NCBI GenBank assembly: GCA_910584245.1 | Contig: CAJTZF010000001.1 | Coordinates: 205,864 to 269,863, forward strand | Direction: 5' to 3' | Origin: an uncultured Eubacterium sp. | GTDB taxonomy: Bacteria > Bacillota > Clostridia > Lachnospirales > Lachnospiraceae | DNA: 64,000 nucleotides | Part shown: positions 43,237-52,224 of the stretch, piece by piece | Position numbering within the stretch: the stretch's first letter is position 1 | How the letters are laid out: every line of letters begins with the position of its first letter | Position numbers and translations under genes: made by a program | The notes under the pieces: generated by a model | The model's input: the letters and a program-made list of their open reading frames with translations, nothing else | Databases searched by the model: none | Told to the model about the DNA's origin: nothing

Positions 43237-45019
43237 GTTCACTTTCAAATACAACGGCGGACCTGGGCGCGACAATGTATTTTTTTATCTCTTTCTTCTT
43301 GTCCGCCCCATCGGGCGTTGCCGTATCAAATAAGACGTTCCACATCTTCGTGCGGTTGACTACCGGCAAATAAAATTCGTGGGCATCCCAGTGGAAGTTA
43401 AACACCATGTACAGCGATTTTCCATCATAATAAGTACCATAAAATAGAATCCCTATTTCCCTGCTATAATAAGAAAAATTTGCTTCCCACGGCTCTATCC
43501 CGTGCCCGGACACACCCGGAGCGCCCACTCCCCTTGTATCCATACCGTTAAGCGCTTCTTTCCGCTGATACAGGGAACATTTCTTCCTGAATTCAATAAG
43601 CTGCTTCGTATATTCAAATACCTCTTTATTTTTATCGAGCAGCTTCCAGTCCAGCCACGTTATGGCATTGTCCTGACAATATGCGTTATTATTGCCTCTC
43701 TGCGTCTGCCAGAACTCATCGCCCGCCAGGAGCATCGGTGTGGCCAGCCCCAATAAAAGCATACTCAACGCATTTTTCGTCTGCTGCAGCCGCATTGCAT
43801 TCACCGCGCGGCGGCGGCTGTTTCCTTCCTGGCCGCAGTTCCAGCTATAATTGAATTCTGTGCCATCCATATTGCGTTCCCCATTTGCCTCATTATGTTT
43901 TACGTCATAGGAAACCATATCCCGAAGCGTAAAACCATTGTTCTGGGTAATGTAATGTATCGTACCCAAATTTTTCTCATCCTTCGTAAACAAATGAAAA
44001 AAATCGGACACCTGCCCTTCATCACTTTTGAGGAAACGCCTCGAAACGGTAAGAAAAGCATCATGGAACGTGCCAAATCTTTTTTGCCCATTCACAATAC
44101 CGGCGTTTTCCCAGCAGCCGCCGAGAAACTTACACTGGCGAAGCACAGGATCTTCATCGATCCATGTCTTTGAAATAACATCTGTATTAACTAAAAATCC
44201 ATCAATATGATATTCGACCGCATAATATTTAAGACATCTCAAAATAAAGTCCGGCGATTGACCGGCAAAATGCATGTCAAGTAAAATATTCATTCCATTC
44301 TGGTGAAGTTTCTTAATCATCTGTTTACACTCTGTAACTGCACATTCACCGCTGGCGGCGTAAGAAGCCTTCGGCGCAAAATAGCACGCGTCCCCGGTAT
44401 ATCCCCAATAATTTATCTTCTTATCCGGCCCGTCCACCCGCTCATTGAAATCATATATAGGAAGGAATAATATTGTATTTACACCTAATTCACGTATATA
44501 GCTGATCTTTTCAGTAAAACCCCGGTATGTTCCGGGATGCGCTACCCCGGAACTACTGTGTTTTGTATATCCGCGGAGATGGCACTGATATAAAATCATA
44601 TCTTCAAAGGCGATGCTCGTCCGCCTTTCCCCTGTCCAGTCAAAATGCCCAAAATAAAACCGTCCGCGCAGCCTTGTATTCTGCCCAAACCGGTCCCGCC
44701 CGGCTGTAGCCAGCATAAACGGGTCATTTACTCTCTGCTTATCCGCCTCAAAAGTATATTCACAACACTTCAGGAAATCTGCCACTCCGTCTCCTGACAG
44801 CTGCAGGCTGAACAAATCCGGCGCCCCCGCAAGCTCCATCGAAAACATTGGAATTTTATATAGAAGCTTTTTTTCACGATAGAGGCACAGCTTACAACTA
44901 TGGGCATCCCGGCACCAGATCGTAATATCCACTTTATCGCCTGACTCCGATGCTGACACACCCTCCCGCATATTCCTTCCGCAATTTATCTCAAAACGTC
45001 CATTTTCAAATGTCTTCAT
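43232..45019 (-). CDS. GH13 (GlgX/isoamylase-like) protein lacking catalytic residues
   Basis: 595 residues following the debranching-enzyme plan: a beta-sandwich N-domain, a barrel from about 140, and a C-terminal beta domain. Recognisable blocks are YQCHLRGYTKH, GTYRGFTEKISYIRELGVNTILFLPIYDF, NYWGYTGDACYFAPKASYA and ATPMLLAGDEFWQTQRGNNNAYCQDN. But region I reads LLDMHFAG (no His), region II GFLVNTD where active enzymes have GFRxD, and region IV ITQNNGFTLRDM where the family has THDGFTLxDL. Nucleophile and stabiliser Asp are Asn. It is probably a glycan-binding or regulatory pseudoenzyme. ATG 45019 follows AAGGGTG. Confidence 0.8.
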   Translation of the reverse strand: MKTFENGRFEINCGRNMREGVSASESGDKVDITIWCRDAHSCKLCLYREKKLLYKIPMFSMELAGAPDLFSLQLSGDGVADFLKCCEYTFEADKQRVNDPFMLATAGRDRFGQNTRLRGRFYFGHFDWTGERRTSIAFEDMILYQCHLRGYTKHSSSGVAHPGTYRGFTEKISYIRELGVNTILFLPIYDFNERVDGPDKKINYWGYTGDACYFAPKASYAASGECAVTECKQMIKKLHQNGMNILLDMHFAGQSPDFILRCLKYYAVEYHIDGFLVNTDVISKTWIDEDPVLRQCKFLGGCWENAGIVNGQKRFGTFHDAFLTVSRRFLKSDEGQVSDFFHLFTKDEKNLGTIHYITQNNGFTLRDMVSYDVKHNEANGERNMDGTEFNYSWNCGQEGNSRRRAVNAMRLQQTKNALSMLLLGLATPMLLAGDEFWQTQRGNNNAYCQDNAITWLDWKLLDKNKEVFEYTKQLIEFRKKCSLYQRKEALNGMDTRGVGAPGVSGHGIEPWEANFSYYSREIGILFYGTYYDGKSLYMVFNFHWDAHEFYLPVVNRTKMWNVLFDTATPDGADKKKEIKKYIVAPRSAVVFESEQ

Positions 45020-45139
45020 CAATTCTGTCACCCTTAATTTGTAATTCAAATTTTCATTGTCTTTTCTATTTTATCATATATAAATTGCGACCACAAGTGA
45101 CAAAAAGTAAAGTTTCTATTTCTAATTTTCGAAAAATAC

Positions 45140-45167
45140 TTGCAAAATCACAGTTTTCTAGTACAAT
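45140..45167 (+). promoter_or_regulatory. promoter of the ABC-F gene
   Basis: TTGCAA (45140-45145), 16 bp, TACAAT (45162-45167), about 50 nt before the ATG; divergent from the GH13-like gene. Confidence 0.6.
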
Positions 45168-45217
45168 ATTGAATATATGTGCACTGCAATAAATTAAGAT
45201 TGAAAGAGAGGAAAACA

Positions 45218-46828
45218 ATGATACAGGCAAGCAACGTTACTTTGCGTTTCGGAAAGAAAGCACTTTTCGAAGAAGTGAATATAAAGTTTACTGAAGGCAA
45301 CTGTTATGGCATCATCGGCGCCAACGGAGCCGGCAAATCCACATTTCTAAAAATTTTATCCGGGGAGCTGGAACCAACCCAGGGTGGGATCATCAAAACT
45401 CCGGGAGAGCGTCTTTCTGTCCTTGAGCAGGATCACTTCAAATATGACGACTGTGTCGTTCTTGACACCGTCATCATGGGAAACCAGCGTCTTTATGATA
45501 TTATGAAAGAAAAAGACGCTATTTATGCAAAAGAAGACTTTACGGAGGAAGACGGCATCCGGGCAAGTGAGCTGGAAGGCGAATTCGCAACGATGAATGG
45601 ATGGGAGGCAGAATCCGATGCCGCCACTTTACTAAACGGTCTCAATATCGATACTGAGCTTCACAGCAAGCAAATGAGTGAGCTATCCGGAAATGAAAAG
45701 GTGAAGGTTCTCCTGGCAAGAGCCCTTTTTGGCAACCCTGACATCCTGCTTTTGGATGAGCCGACCAACCATTTGGACCTGGATGCCATCCGCTGGCTGG
45801 AGGAATTTCTGATTGACTTTGAAAACACAATTATCGTCGTGTCCCACGACCGCTATTTCCTGAATAAGGTATGCACCCACACGGTAGATATTGACTATGC
45901 AAAAATGCAGTTATATGCAGGCAACTACGATTTCTGGTATGAGTCGAGCCAGCTTATGATTAAGCAAATGAAAGAGGCCAATAAAAAGAAGGAAGAAAAG
46001 ATTAAAGAGCTCCAGGAATTTATCCAGCGCTTTAGCGCTAATGCCTCTAAATCCAAACAGGCGACATCCCGAAAACGCGCCCTGGAAAAAATTGAATTGG
46101 ATACCCTGCGCCCTTCCAGCCGTAAATACCCATACGTTGACTTCAAGCCAAACCGGGAAATCGGTAATGAAGTTCTGACTGTTACAAATCTTTCAAAAAC
46201 CATTGACGGCGAGAAGGTGCTGAATAATGTCTCCTTCACCGTTGGACATGACGACAAAATAGCATTTGTCGGTTCATATGGCATCGCCGCTACGACTCTG
46301 TTCCAAATACTGGCCGGAGAGATGGAGCCGGACGAGGGCGATTACAAGTGGGGAATCACGACAAGCCAGGCATATTTCCCGAAAGACAATACAAAGGACT
46401 TTTCCGGTACGGATACGATTGTAGACTGGCTCATGCCTTATTCCCCGGAGAAAGACGCCACTTATGTGCGCGGCTTTCTTGGACGTATGCTCTTTTCCGG
46501 CGATGACGGATTAAAAAAAGTCAACGTCCTCTCTGGTGGGGAAAAAGTGCGCGTCATGCTCTCAAAAATGATGATGCTCGGCGCCAATTCCCTGATCATG
46601 GATGAACCGACCAACCACCTCGATATGGAATCCATTACATCGGTGAACAATGGACTCATCAAATTCCCTGGCGTCGTGCTATTCACCTCCCAGGACCACC
46701 AGTTTATCCAGACCATCGCTAACCGTATCATAGAGTTCACGCCAAATGGCATGATTGATAAAGTCACTACCTATGATGAATATCTGGACAGCGATGAAAT
46801 GGCCAGAAAACGGCAGGCATTAAGCTGA
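45218..46828 (+). CDS. ABC-F family ATPase (YkpA/YbiT-like)
   Basis: 536 residues with two ABC domains and no membrane segment. Domain 1 has Walker A GANGAGKST, signature LSGNEKVKVLLARAL and Walker B ILLLDEPTNHLDLDAIRWLE. A charged linker follows (KQMKEANKKKEEKIKELQEF, about 245-300). In domain 2 the Walker A reads GSYGIAATT, lacking the conserved Gly-Lys, while the signature LSGGEKVRVML and SLIMDEPTNHLDMESI are kept. ABC-F proteins act on ribosomes in translation control or drug protection; YkpA/YbiT members share this altered second site as far as I recall. ATG 45218 follows AGAGGAAA. Confidence 0.9.
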   Translation: MIQASNVTLRFGKKALFEEVNIKFTEGNCYGIIGANGAGKSTFLKILSGELEPTQGGIIKTPGERLSVLEQDHFKYDDCVVLDTVIMGNQRLYDIMKEKDAIYAKEDFTEEDGIRASELEGEFATMNGWEAESDAATLLNGLNIDTELHSKQMSELSGNEKVKVLLARALFGNPDILLLDEPTNHLDLDAIRWLEEFLIDFENTIIVVSHDRYFLNKVCTHTVDIDYAKMQLYAGNYDFWYESSQLMIKQMKEANKKKEEKIKELQEFIQRFSANASKSKQATSRKRALEKIELDTLRPSSRKYPYVDFKPNREIGNEVLTVTNLSKTIDGEKVLNNVSFTVGHDDKIAFVGSYGIAATTLFQILAGEMEPDEGDYKWGITTSQAYFPKDNTKDFSGTDTIVDWLMPYSPEKDATYVRGFLGRMLFSGDDGLKKVNVLSGGEKVRVMLSKMMMLGANSLIMDEPTNHLDMESITSVNNGLIKFPGVVLFTSQDHQFIQTIANRIIEFTPNGMIDKVTTYDEYLDSDEMARKRQALS

Positions 46829-46829
46829 G

Positions 46830-46858
46830 TTGACAAAAACCAATTTTTGAAATACAAT
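46830..46858 (+). promoter_or_regulatory. promoter of the CNNM/CorC-type gene
   Basis: TTGACA (46830-46835), 17 bp, TACAAT (46853-46858), directly after the ABC-F stop. Confidence 0.8.
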
Positions 46859-46907
46859 TATAACTAGAAAATTTTTTCAATTTTATTTTTGATAGGAGTG
46901 ATTTTTT

Positions 46908-48212
46908 TTGGAGCCCGGTGACGCGATAAATATAATAATTATCCTTGTGTTACTTTTATTATCAGCGTTTTTCTCATCTGCAGAAACGGCATTAACCACT
47001 GTGAGCAAGCTAAAAATGCGTGCTCTTGCAGAAGACAAGAACAAAGCAGCCGCGCGAGTGCTGAAGCTATTTGAAGAGCAGTCAAAAATGTTGAGTTGTA
47101 TATTGATCTGCAACAATGTTGTAAATCTTTCCGCCTCTTCCATCTCTACTACCTTTGCCTTTACGGTATGCAGACGGATGGGATTGGAGGAAAATACAAG
47201 TCTCGGCGCCAGTATTGCCACGGGAACCCTGACGATTCTCATACTAATCTTTGGAGAAATAACTCCAAAGACGGCCGCAACAATAAATGCAGAAAAGCTG
47301 GCACTTTTATTCAGCCGCACAATCCTGCTATTGACAAAGTTACTAACGCCAATTATTTTTATCATAGACAAAATCACGGTTTTCATATTATTTCTCATGC
47401 GGGTTGATACGAGCGGCAAAAACAGCGGCATCACAGAGGACGAGCTGCGCACTTTCGTAGACGTCAGCCATGAAGAGGGTGTCATTGAAAGCGAAGAGCG
47501 GAAAATGATTACAAATATTGTAGATTTCGGTGACTCCATTGCAAAGGACGTAATGATTCCCCGCCTGGACATTTGCATGGTGGAGCTGTCTATCTCATAC
47601 GATGACCTGCTCTCACTTTTTACTGAAAATAAATTTGCACGTATGCCGGTCTATGACGAAACGATCGACAATATTGTCGGCATTATCAATCTAAAAGACT
47701 TTGTATTCTACAATGGAGATAAAAATGATTTTGTGCTTAAGGATTTGATCCGCGAAGCCCATGTAACGTATGAATACAAAAATGTGTCGGAATTATTTAT
47801 GGAAATGCGGAAGGATTCCATTCCGATGACGATCGTTCTCGATGAATACGGCGCTCTTTCCGGTCTCATTACAATGGAGGACTTAATCGAAGAAATCGTT
47901 GGGGAGATCCGCGACGAATACGATGAAGACGAAGAAGATGAGATTCAGACCGTTACGGAAAATGAATTTATCCTTCTGGGATCCACCCCGCTTGATGACG
48001 TAAACGAACGGCTCCTTCTCCCGATTGAATCCGACGAATATGATTCGATTTCGGGACATATTATAAAATTGCTGGAGCATTTTCCGGCACCTGGTGAGCA
48101 CACGGAAGATGACTATGCGATCTACACCGTACTTGAAACCGAAAAGAACCGCATTGACAAAGTGCATGTGCTCATAAAACCACAGCCGGAGGAAGAAGAT
48201 TCCTCGCAATAA
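46908..48212 (+). CDS. CNNM/HlyC-CorC family membrane protein with CBS domains
   Basis: 434 residues. A DUF21/CNNM membrane domain (1-185; LVLLLLSAFFSSAETALTTVSK and IFGEITPKTAA) is followed by a CBS pair (about 205-325; MIPRLDICMVEL, IVLDEYGALSGLITMEDLIEEIVGEI) and a CorC_HlyC C-terminal domain (340-425). Members are linked to Mg2+/Co2+ efflux or Mg homeostasis. The start is TTG at 46908, 11 nt after AGGAG. Convergent with the pilus-like operon, with only 2 bp between stops. Confidence 0.92.
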   Translation: MEPGDAINIIIILVLLLLSAFFSSAETALTTVSKLKMRALAEDKNKAAARVLKLFEEQSKMLSCILICNNVVNLSASSISTTFAFTVCRRMGLEENTSLGASIATGTLTILILIFGEITPKTAATINAEKLALLFSRTILLLTKLLTPIIFIIDKITVFILFLMRVDTSGKNSGITEDELRTFVDVSHEEGVIESEERKMITNIVDFGDSIAKDVMIPRLDICMVELSISYDDLLSLFTENKFARMPVYDETIDNIVGIINLKDFVFYNGDKNDFVLKDLIREAHVTYEYKNVSELFMEMRKDSIPMTIVLDEYGALSGLITMEDLIEEIVGEIRDEYDEDEEDEIQTVTENEFILLGSTPLDDVNERLLLPIESDEYDSISGHIIKLLEHFPAPGEHTEDDYAIYTVLETEKNRIDKVHVLIKPQPEEEDSSQ

Positions 48213-48214
48213 CA

Positions 48215-48610
48215 TTACGATTGTTTCTTTTCAAAAATAACGGTTCTCCTCACAGAGATCTCCCGATCTTCGCCCAGGAGAACCGATTCTTTTTCCCCTG
48301 ATAACCGTTCCTTCACTTCAATATCCAGCAACCCCCTTTCCATATCTGCTGAAATAACGGACACTGTCATATCCGCATCTGAATTTGTTCTCACGACCAG
48401 CGCCTGTAAAAAGGCTGCGATAAATTCATTTCTGTCGCCGATGCCAAACCGGTCCTGCTCCATCACTTCCTTAAGCGTTTGCGACACGGCAATAGACAGC
48501 GCCTCCTCTAACTCCTGCGTATAACACGCCATCCCGTTAATTTCAGATTGTACCGCCAATACAAGAAGGACAGCGCTCACACATATGGATGACAATATAA
48601 CTGACTTCAT
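48215..48610 (-). CDS. pseudopilin-like protein, last gene of Tad-like operon
   Basis: 131 residues. One N-terminal membrane helix (SVILSSICVSAVLLVLAVQ) is followed by an extracytoplasmic alpha/beta domain (SEINGMACYTQELEEALSIAVSQTL...). This is the shape of TadE/TadF-type minor pilins, but no family motif was recognised. It starts 4 bp inside the previous gene (overlap at 48607-48610), with GAGGGG upstream. Role in the pilus-like machine is inferred from position. Confidence 0.65.
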   Translation of the reverse strand: MKSVILSSICVSAVLLVLAVQSEINGMACYTQELEEALSIAVSQTLKEVMEQDRFGIGDRNEFIAAFLQALVVRTNSDADMTVSVISADMERGLLDIEVKERLSGEKESVLLGEDREISVRRTVIFEKKQS

Positions 48611-48933
48611 CTCGAATACCCCTCAATCTCATACTTCTTTTCAATTCCTGCCAGCGGAATTACATACCGAAAAACCAGGGACACTTTGGCGTCCTTTTCA
48701 TTCCCGCTCCCGTACACCTGTATCTTTAAATCGTAGCCGGCTCTGGCCGCCTTCCGGCGGCAATCCTCCATAACTGCATCGTCAAAATAACTATTTTCCA
48801 GCTGAGTCACCACTGCCCCGTGAAACTCTCTCGCACTGGAGTACATCACGTTTTGAAGAATATACGCAACACCAATCCAGATAAAGATTAAAAGAAGCAA
48901 AAAAGTAATAAAATGTTCAACAATCATTCGCAT
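48607..48933 (-). CDS. TadE-like small membrane protein
   Basis: 108 residues: N-terminal helix (HFITFLLLLIFIWIGVAYIL), then an outside domain with QNVMYSSAREFHGAVVTQLENSYF. TadE-like minor pilins have this hydrophobic start. It overlaps both neighbours by a few bases, so translation is coupled. GGGGAG precedes the ATG. Function inferred from the ATPase and F-type genes upstream. Confidence 0.65.
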   Translation of the reverse strand: MRMIVEHFITFLLLLIFIWIGVAYILQNVMYSSAREFHGAVVTQLENSYFDDAVMEDCRRKAARAGYDLKIQVYGSGNEKDAKVSLVFRYVIPLAGIEKKYEIEGYSR

Positions 48934-49349
48934 GTGATCTCACTCCCCTCGTTCGGACAATCTACAAGCACAACCAAACTCCCCCTCACAATCTTCCCTG
49001 TAACCGGGCTCGAAACGCTTAGTGAAACCCGCAAAATGCCCTGCTTTTCCCGTCTACATTCCATCTGGATAAGGTCAGAAATATCACTGCCATCAAAATC
49101 CACTGCCAAAACATGGGACTGAATATTTAACGGCTCCCCCTCACGAATTTTAAAATCACGGGCAGTCAGCACGGGTGGTGTACGCTTTTCTTCATCCGTT
49201 AGGAAATGTGTCTTCCTGCTGTCGCTCACTCCGCCAATTTCCTGCCATTTATGTATAAATCCAGAAAATACAAGCCCTAAAATAAGAAGAGCGCACATAA
49301 CTGACCTCACTATCCCTCCATATTCCAATATCAATAATCCCATTCCCAT
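48924..49349 (-). CDS. exported/membrane protein of the Tad-like operon
   Basis: 141 residues: one helix near the N-terminus (VMCALLILGLVFSGFI), then a soluble region with ILRVSLSVSSPVTGKIVRGSLVVLVDCP, a beta-rich part. It begins directly after the stop of the 46-residue gene (GGGAGG upstream; ATG at 49343 is also possible). No family recognised. Confidence 0.6.
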   Translation of the reverse strand: MGMGLLILEYGGIVRSVMCALLILGLVFSGFIHKWQEIGGVSDSRKTHFLTDEEKRTPPVLTARDFKIREGEPLNIQSHVLAVDFDGSDISDLIQMECRREKQGILRVSLSVSSPVTGKIVRGSLVVLVDCPNEGSEITCE

Positions 49350-49490
49350 CTAACCTCCCATCAGCTTGTCTGCAAAAAATTCAAGATAAATAGCAATCTC
49401 CGCACAGGCATACACAAGAAGGCCAACTGCAAGAGCCCCAACTAAAACAGACAGCATTACCCTTCCATATTCCCGGATTAAATCCTGCAA
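49350..49490 (-). CDS. 46-residue Flp-like single-helix peptide (EYG motif)
   Basis: A TTG at 49490, 9 nt after AGAGGGGG, opens LQDLIREYGRVMLSVLVGALAVGLLVYAC..., ending FFADKLMGG. A GTG at 49508 would add six residues but has no ribosome site. The acidic-aromatic-Gly (EYG) followed by a hydrophobic helix recalls mature Flp pilins (xTAIEYGLIA), without a prepilin leader. It is the second of three such peptides in the operon. Confidence 0.7.
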   Translation of the reverse strand: MQDLIREYGRVMLSVLVGALAVGLLVYACAEIAIYLEFFADKLMGG

Positions 49491-49511
49491 TGTTCTTCCC
49501 CCTCTCACTTT

Positions 49512-49601
49512 TTACAACAAACTTGCAAACACATAGAGGATAACCATGCCAAACAAAACCGTGACTAATATTTCTCCAAATTCCTCTACAAACTCCTCCA
49601 T
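49512..49601 (-). CDS. 29-residue Flp-like single-helix peptide (EFG motif)
   Basis: ATG 49601 after GGAGGG gives MEEFVEEFGEILVTVL and a hydrophobic tail ending FASLL. Like its two relatives it has Glu-aromatic-Gly at residues 7-9 followed by one helix. It lies between the F-type gene and the 46-residue peptide gene. Confidence 0.7.
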   Translation of the reverse strand: MEEFVEEFGEILVTVLFGMVILYVFASLL

Positions 49602-49636
49602 TTTAACCCTCCTATCCAGAAAAGCATTCTCCCAAG

Positions 49637-50935
49637 CTACAAACCCATATTCTGAAAACTTCCCATCGTCACTGCCAGCAAATTAACAAGGTCTACCAAA
49701 AGCTTCAAACAGGATACGATCATCGGCAACTGCTTAAGCATAGACATCCCTGCCAGCAAATTTGAATAATGATAACTTTCGTTTTTATCCATCAGGCGGT
49801 TATTCTGTGCCACAAGAAAATCCAGCTGCTTCCCTGACTCCTCAAAACCGTTTGCGTGAACCGAGTACAATATTTTCATACCCGACTGCACTTCCGGAAT
49901 TTCCAGACAGGAGAAAAAGTCGAGGTACGGCTCTAAACTCCTGGGGGAATCATAGATTTCTGTAATTAACCGCTCTAACTCAAGACGGAACACTCCTTCC
50001 GTCTCACGAAGGGAATATCGCAGCGCCTGGTAACTGCTCTCCGATTGCAAGTATAACGTCACAAGCAGAAGCCAGTACGGAAATTCCCCCCGCACATAGC
50101 TGGTCAAAAGCTTTTTTGCCATATGTTTTTCCAAAAAAGAACTTTTCCCTATGTCTCCCCGCAGCACACGGTAGAGCTTTTCCCGCTGTTTCCGCTGTTC
50201 CCTGTTTTGCAAACCACTTCCATCCAGCCAGCTTCCCGACAGTCTTTTGCAAATCTTCACAAGAATAAGGAGAAACAACAGAAAAACACCAACCGTAGAT
50301 ATTTGATAAATAAAACTTTCAGAAATATCAAATCCGAGCTCTTCCGGCGTCAGCAGCCTGGATACATAACAGAGCAAAAGCGATAGTCCCGTGGCAATAC
50401 TGCACTCTATCTTAATAAACCGCTTTCGACTCTGATAAATTTTTGTCCGGTTTTTCCACAATTCCAAATCCTCCAGCAGAATATCCGCCGGACGCCCGCT
50501 CTCCGCCCCTGTCTTTTCACTATTGCATATAAACCGGTGGATAATGCGCATCCGTCTGCTGTCATAAAAACGCTCCACTGAGGCAAAAGCGGCATCCAGT
50601 ATGTCACCATCTATTACCCCCTCACCCGTAAAAAGTATATGCATTGCCTGACAAATCGCTTTTCCCATCAGACAGTCTTCCCTGAACAGCGTGCGGCAGT
50701 CCTCCAGCGCTTTCCCCGCATGTCCAAGCCTCCGGTAAGAACAAAGTAACTGCTCTAAATAGGTTGTTACTTGCGAATAGGCGACTTCATATTCCCGGTC
50801 CGCCCTCTGGTATCGCCGAATCCTTGCGACTGCCACACAGGAAGCGGCAAACAGGGGCACTATGAAAACCACTCCCAGTCCATATACCCATACAATAAAT
50901 AGCACAAACGGTAACAGAATTACATATATCTTCAA
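49637..50935 (-). CDS. TadB/TadC-like (type II secretion F domain) membrane protein
   Basis: 432 residues, TTG start after GGGGAAGGG. TM helices occur at about 1-35, 180-235 and 395-425. Cytosolic T2SSF-like helical regions occur twice (LEQLLCSYRRLGHAGKALEDCR... and SYQALRYSLRETEGVFRLELERLI...). This suggests one protein doing the work of TadB plus TadC as the platform of a type IVc pilus-like machine. It directly follows the CpaF-type ATPase gene (10 bp). Confidence 0.75.
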   Translation of the reverse strand: MKIYVILLPFVLFIVWVYGLGVVFIVPLFAASCVAVARIRRYQRADREYEVAYSQVTTYLEQLLCSYRRLGHAGKALEDCRTLFREDCLMGKAICQAMHILFTGEGVIDGDILDAAFASVERFYDSRRMRIIHRFICNSEKTGAESGRPADILLEDLELWKNRTKIYQSRKRFIKIECSIATGLSLLLCYVSRLLTPEELGFDISESFIYQISTVGVFLLFLLILVKICKRLSGSWLDGSGLQNREQRKQREKLYRVLRGDIGKSSFLEKHMAKKLLTSYVRGEFPYWLLLVTLYLQSESSYQALRYSLRETEGVFRLELERLITEIYDSPRSLEPYLDFFSCLEIPEVQSGMKILYSVHANGFEESGKQLDFLVAQNNRLMDKNESYHYSNLLAGMSMLKQLPMIVSCLKLLVDLVNLLAVTMGSFQNMGL

Positions 50936-50945
50936 ACCCTTCCCC

Positions 50946-51995
50946 TCATTTCTTTAGACATGTACACAATCCCTGCTCCTCAAACCGACGACGAAGATTT
51001 CCCGGCAAAGACTTCCCTGTCATCTCCCCTTGGTCCAAAAGGACTACTATCTGGTTCGTACTTTCTAAATAGTTGTCCCCGCTTCGGTCAAAGGCACAGA
51101 TCTGCTCAATCCTTCTTACTATATTTCCCCTTTCTCCAACCGCGCTTTTAACAAGAATACCAATATTGATAAATCGGTATGTATCATTTAAAATCCGCTC
51201 CGCATCCATCGTTCCCCCCGCCATATTTTTAATGCGGTCCGGAATATTCCTCACGTCGTCTGTGTGCAGCGTAGTCAGGCCATATGTGCCTGTGCTAAGT
51301 GATTCCAGCAAATAACGAACCTCCTCTGATCTCGCTTCGGATAATATAATCCATCGCGGAAGTTGCCGCAAGCATGCCTTGATGGCAGCTGTATACGAGA
51401 AATTCTCCGCCACTTTCATCTCCACACAATCCTTTCTCGGATTAATTTTCCCATAATGGATTTCCAGCGAATCCTCAATTGTGATCACCCGTTCCGAATC
51501 GGGAATAAACGTAGTCAAATATTTCAAAAGCTCGGTCTTGCCCGCACCAGGCATGCCGCAAATAGCTATATTGCAGTGCACCCGGATACAATTTTCAAGA
51601 AAATCCACCACCTCGCTGTCACAATACCCCTCATCCCTCATCTTTTCCCGGCTCAAACGTCTGACTGCCGGTATTTTGCGCAGCGAAATGGTAATCCCGG
51701 AGCTGGTCACACAGCCATGCACGATACTAATTCTAAGCTCCTCTGTCTCCGCTTCCAAAACCGGATTCCTCTTGTTAAAAGGAAGGCTCACCACACTGGA
51801 GATCAAGGAGGCGAACCGGTCAACGAATGCCTCGGGAAGCACCTCCCCAGCCAGAAACCTTCCCCGGCCCAGATCATCGATCCACAGCTGCCGCCCATTC
51901 CAGTTGATGTCCGTCACATCGTCCGACACGATATAGGGATATAATAAACCATAATCCTGTCTCTTCAACAAATATTTTTTCTCAAACTCCTCCAT
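50946..51995 (-). CDS. TadA/CpaF-type secretion ATPase
   Basis: 349 residues, VirB11/GspE superfamily. N-domain 1-135; Walker A GMPGAGKTELLK (about 147), Asp box VITIEDSLEIHYGK, Walker B-like WIILSEARSEEV and His box TTLHTDDVRNIPDRI are complete, so it should be an active motor. In CpaF proteins the Asp-box and LRMRPD-type Arg motif appear; here ACLRQLPRWI fills the latter. Operon position between a tiny EYG peptide and the F-type protein marks it as the assembly ATPase. Confidence 0.9.
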   Translation of the reverse strand: MEEFEKKYLLKRQDYGLLYPYIVSDDVTDINWNGRQLWIDDLGRGRFLAGEVLPEAFVDRFASLISSVVSLPFNKRNPVLEAETEELRISIVHGCVTSSGITISLRKIPAVRRLSREKMRDEGYCDSEVVDFLENCIRVHCNIAICGMPGAGKTELLKYLTTFIPDSERVITIEDSLEIHYGKINPRKDCVEMKVAENFSYTAAIKACLRQLPRWIILSEARSEEVRYLLESLSTGTYGLTTLHTDDVRNIPDRIKNMAGGTMDAERILNDTYRFINIGILVKSAVGERGNIVRRIEQICAFDRSGDNYLESTNQIVVLLDQGEMTGKSLPGNLRRRFEEQGLCTCLKK

Positions 51996-52031
51996 ATTCC
52001 CTCCCTTTCTTCTGACGCCCCGCGGCCTATA

Positions 52032-52223
52032 CTACTTGCTTCCCCCTGGGAACTCCGGAAGCGGCAACCCGGATTCCTGCCCCATCTGGGCAAAAAAACT
52101 TCGGAATAACCCCGTAAACATAGCCGTAATCGGTTCCCGAAATAAAAGCACAATGGCAACCAGGGCAAGTACAACTAATACTGCCACAATGATCTTTCCA
52201 TACTCCTGCAAAAATTCTGTCAT
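52032..52223 (-). CDS. 63-residue Flp-like single-helix peptide (EYG motif)
   Basis: ATG 52223 after AGGGGAAG opens MTEFLQEYGKIIVAVLVVLA, a single hydrophobic helix followed by a Pro/Gly-ending tail (PLPEFPGGSK). Glu-Tyr-Gly at 7-9 matches the two other tiny peptides of the operon and recalls Flp pilins. It may be the major subunit, being the longest and first. Confidence 0.75.
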   Translation of the reverse strand: MTEFLQEYGKIIVAVLVVLALVAIVLLFREPITAMFTGLFRSFFAQMGQESGLPLPEFPGGSK

Positions 52224-52224
52224 A

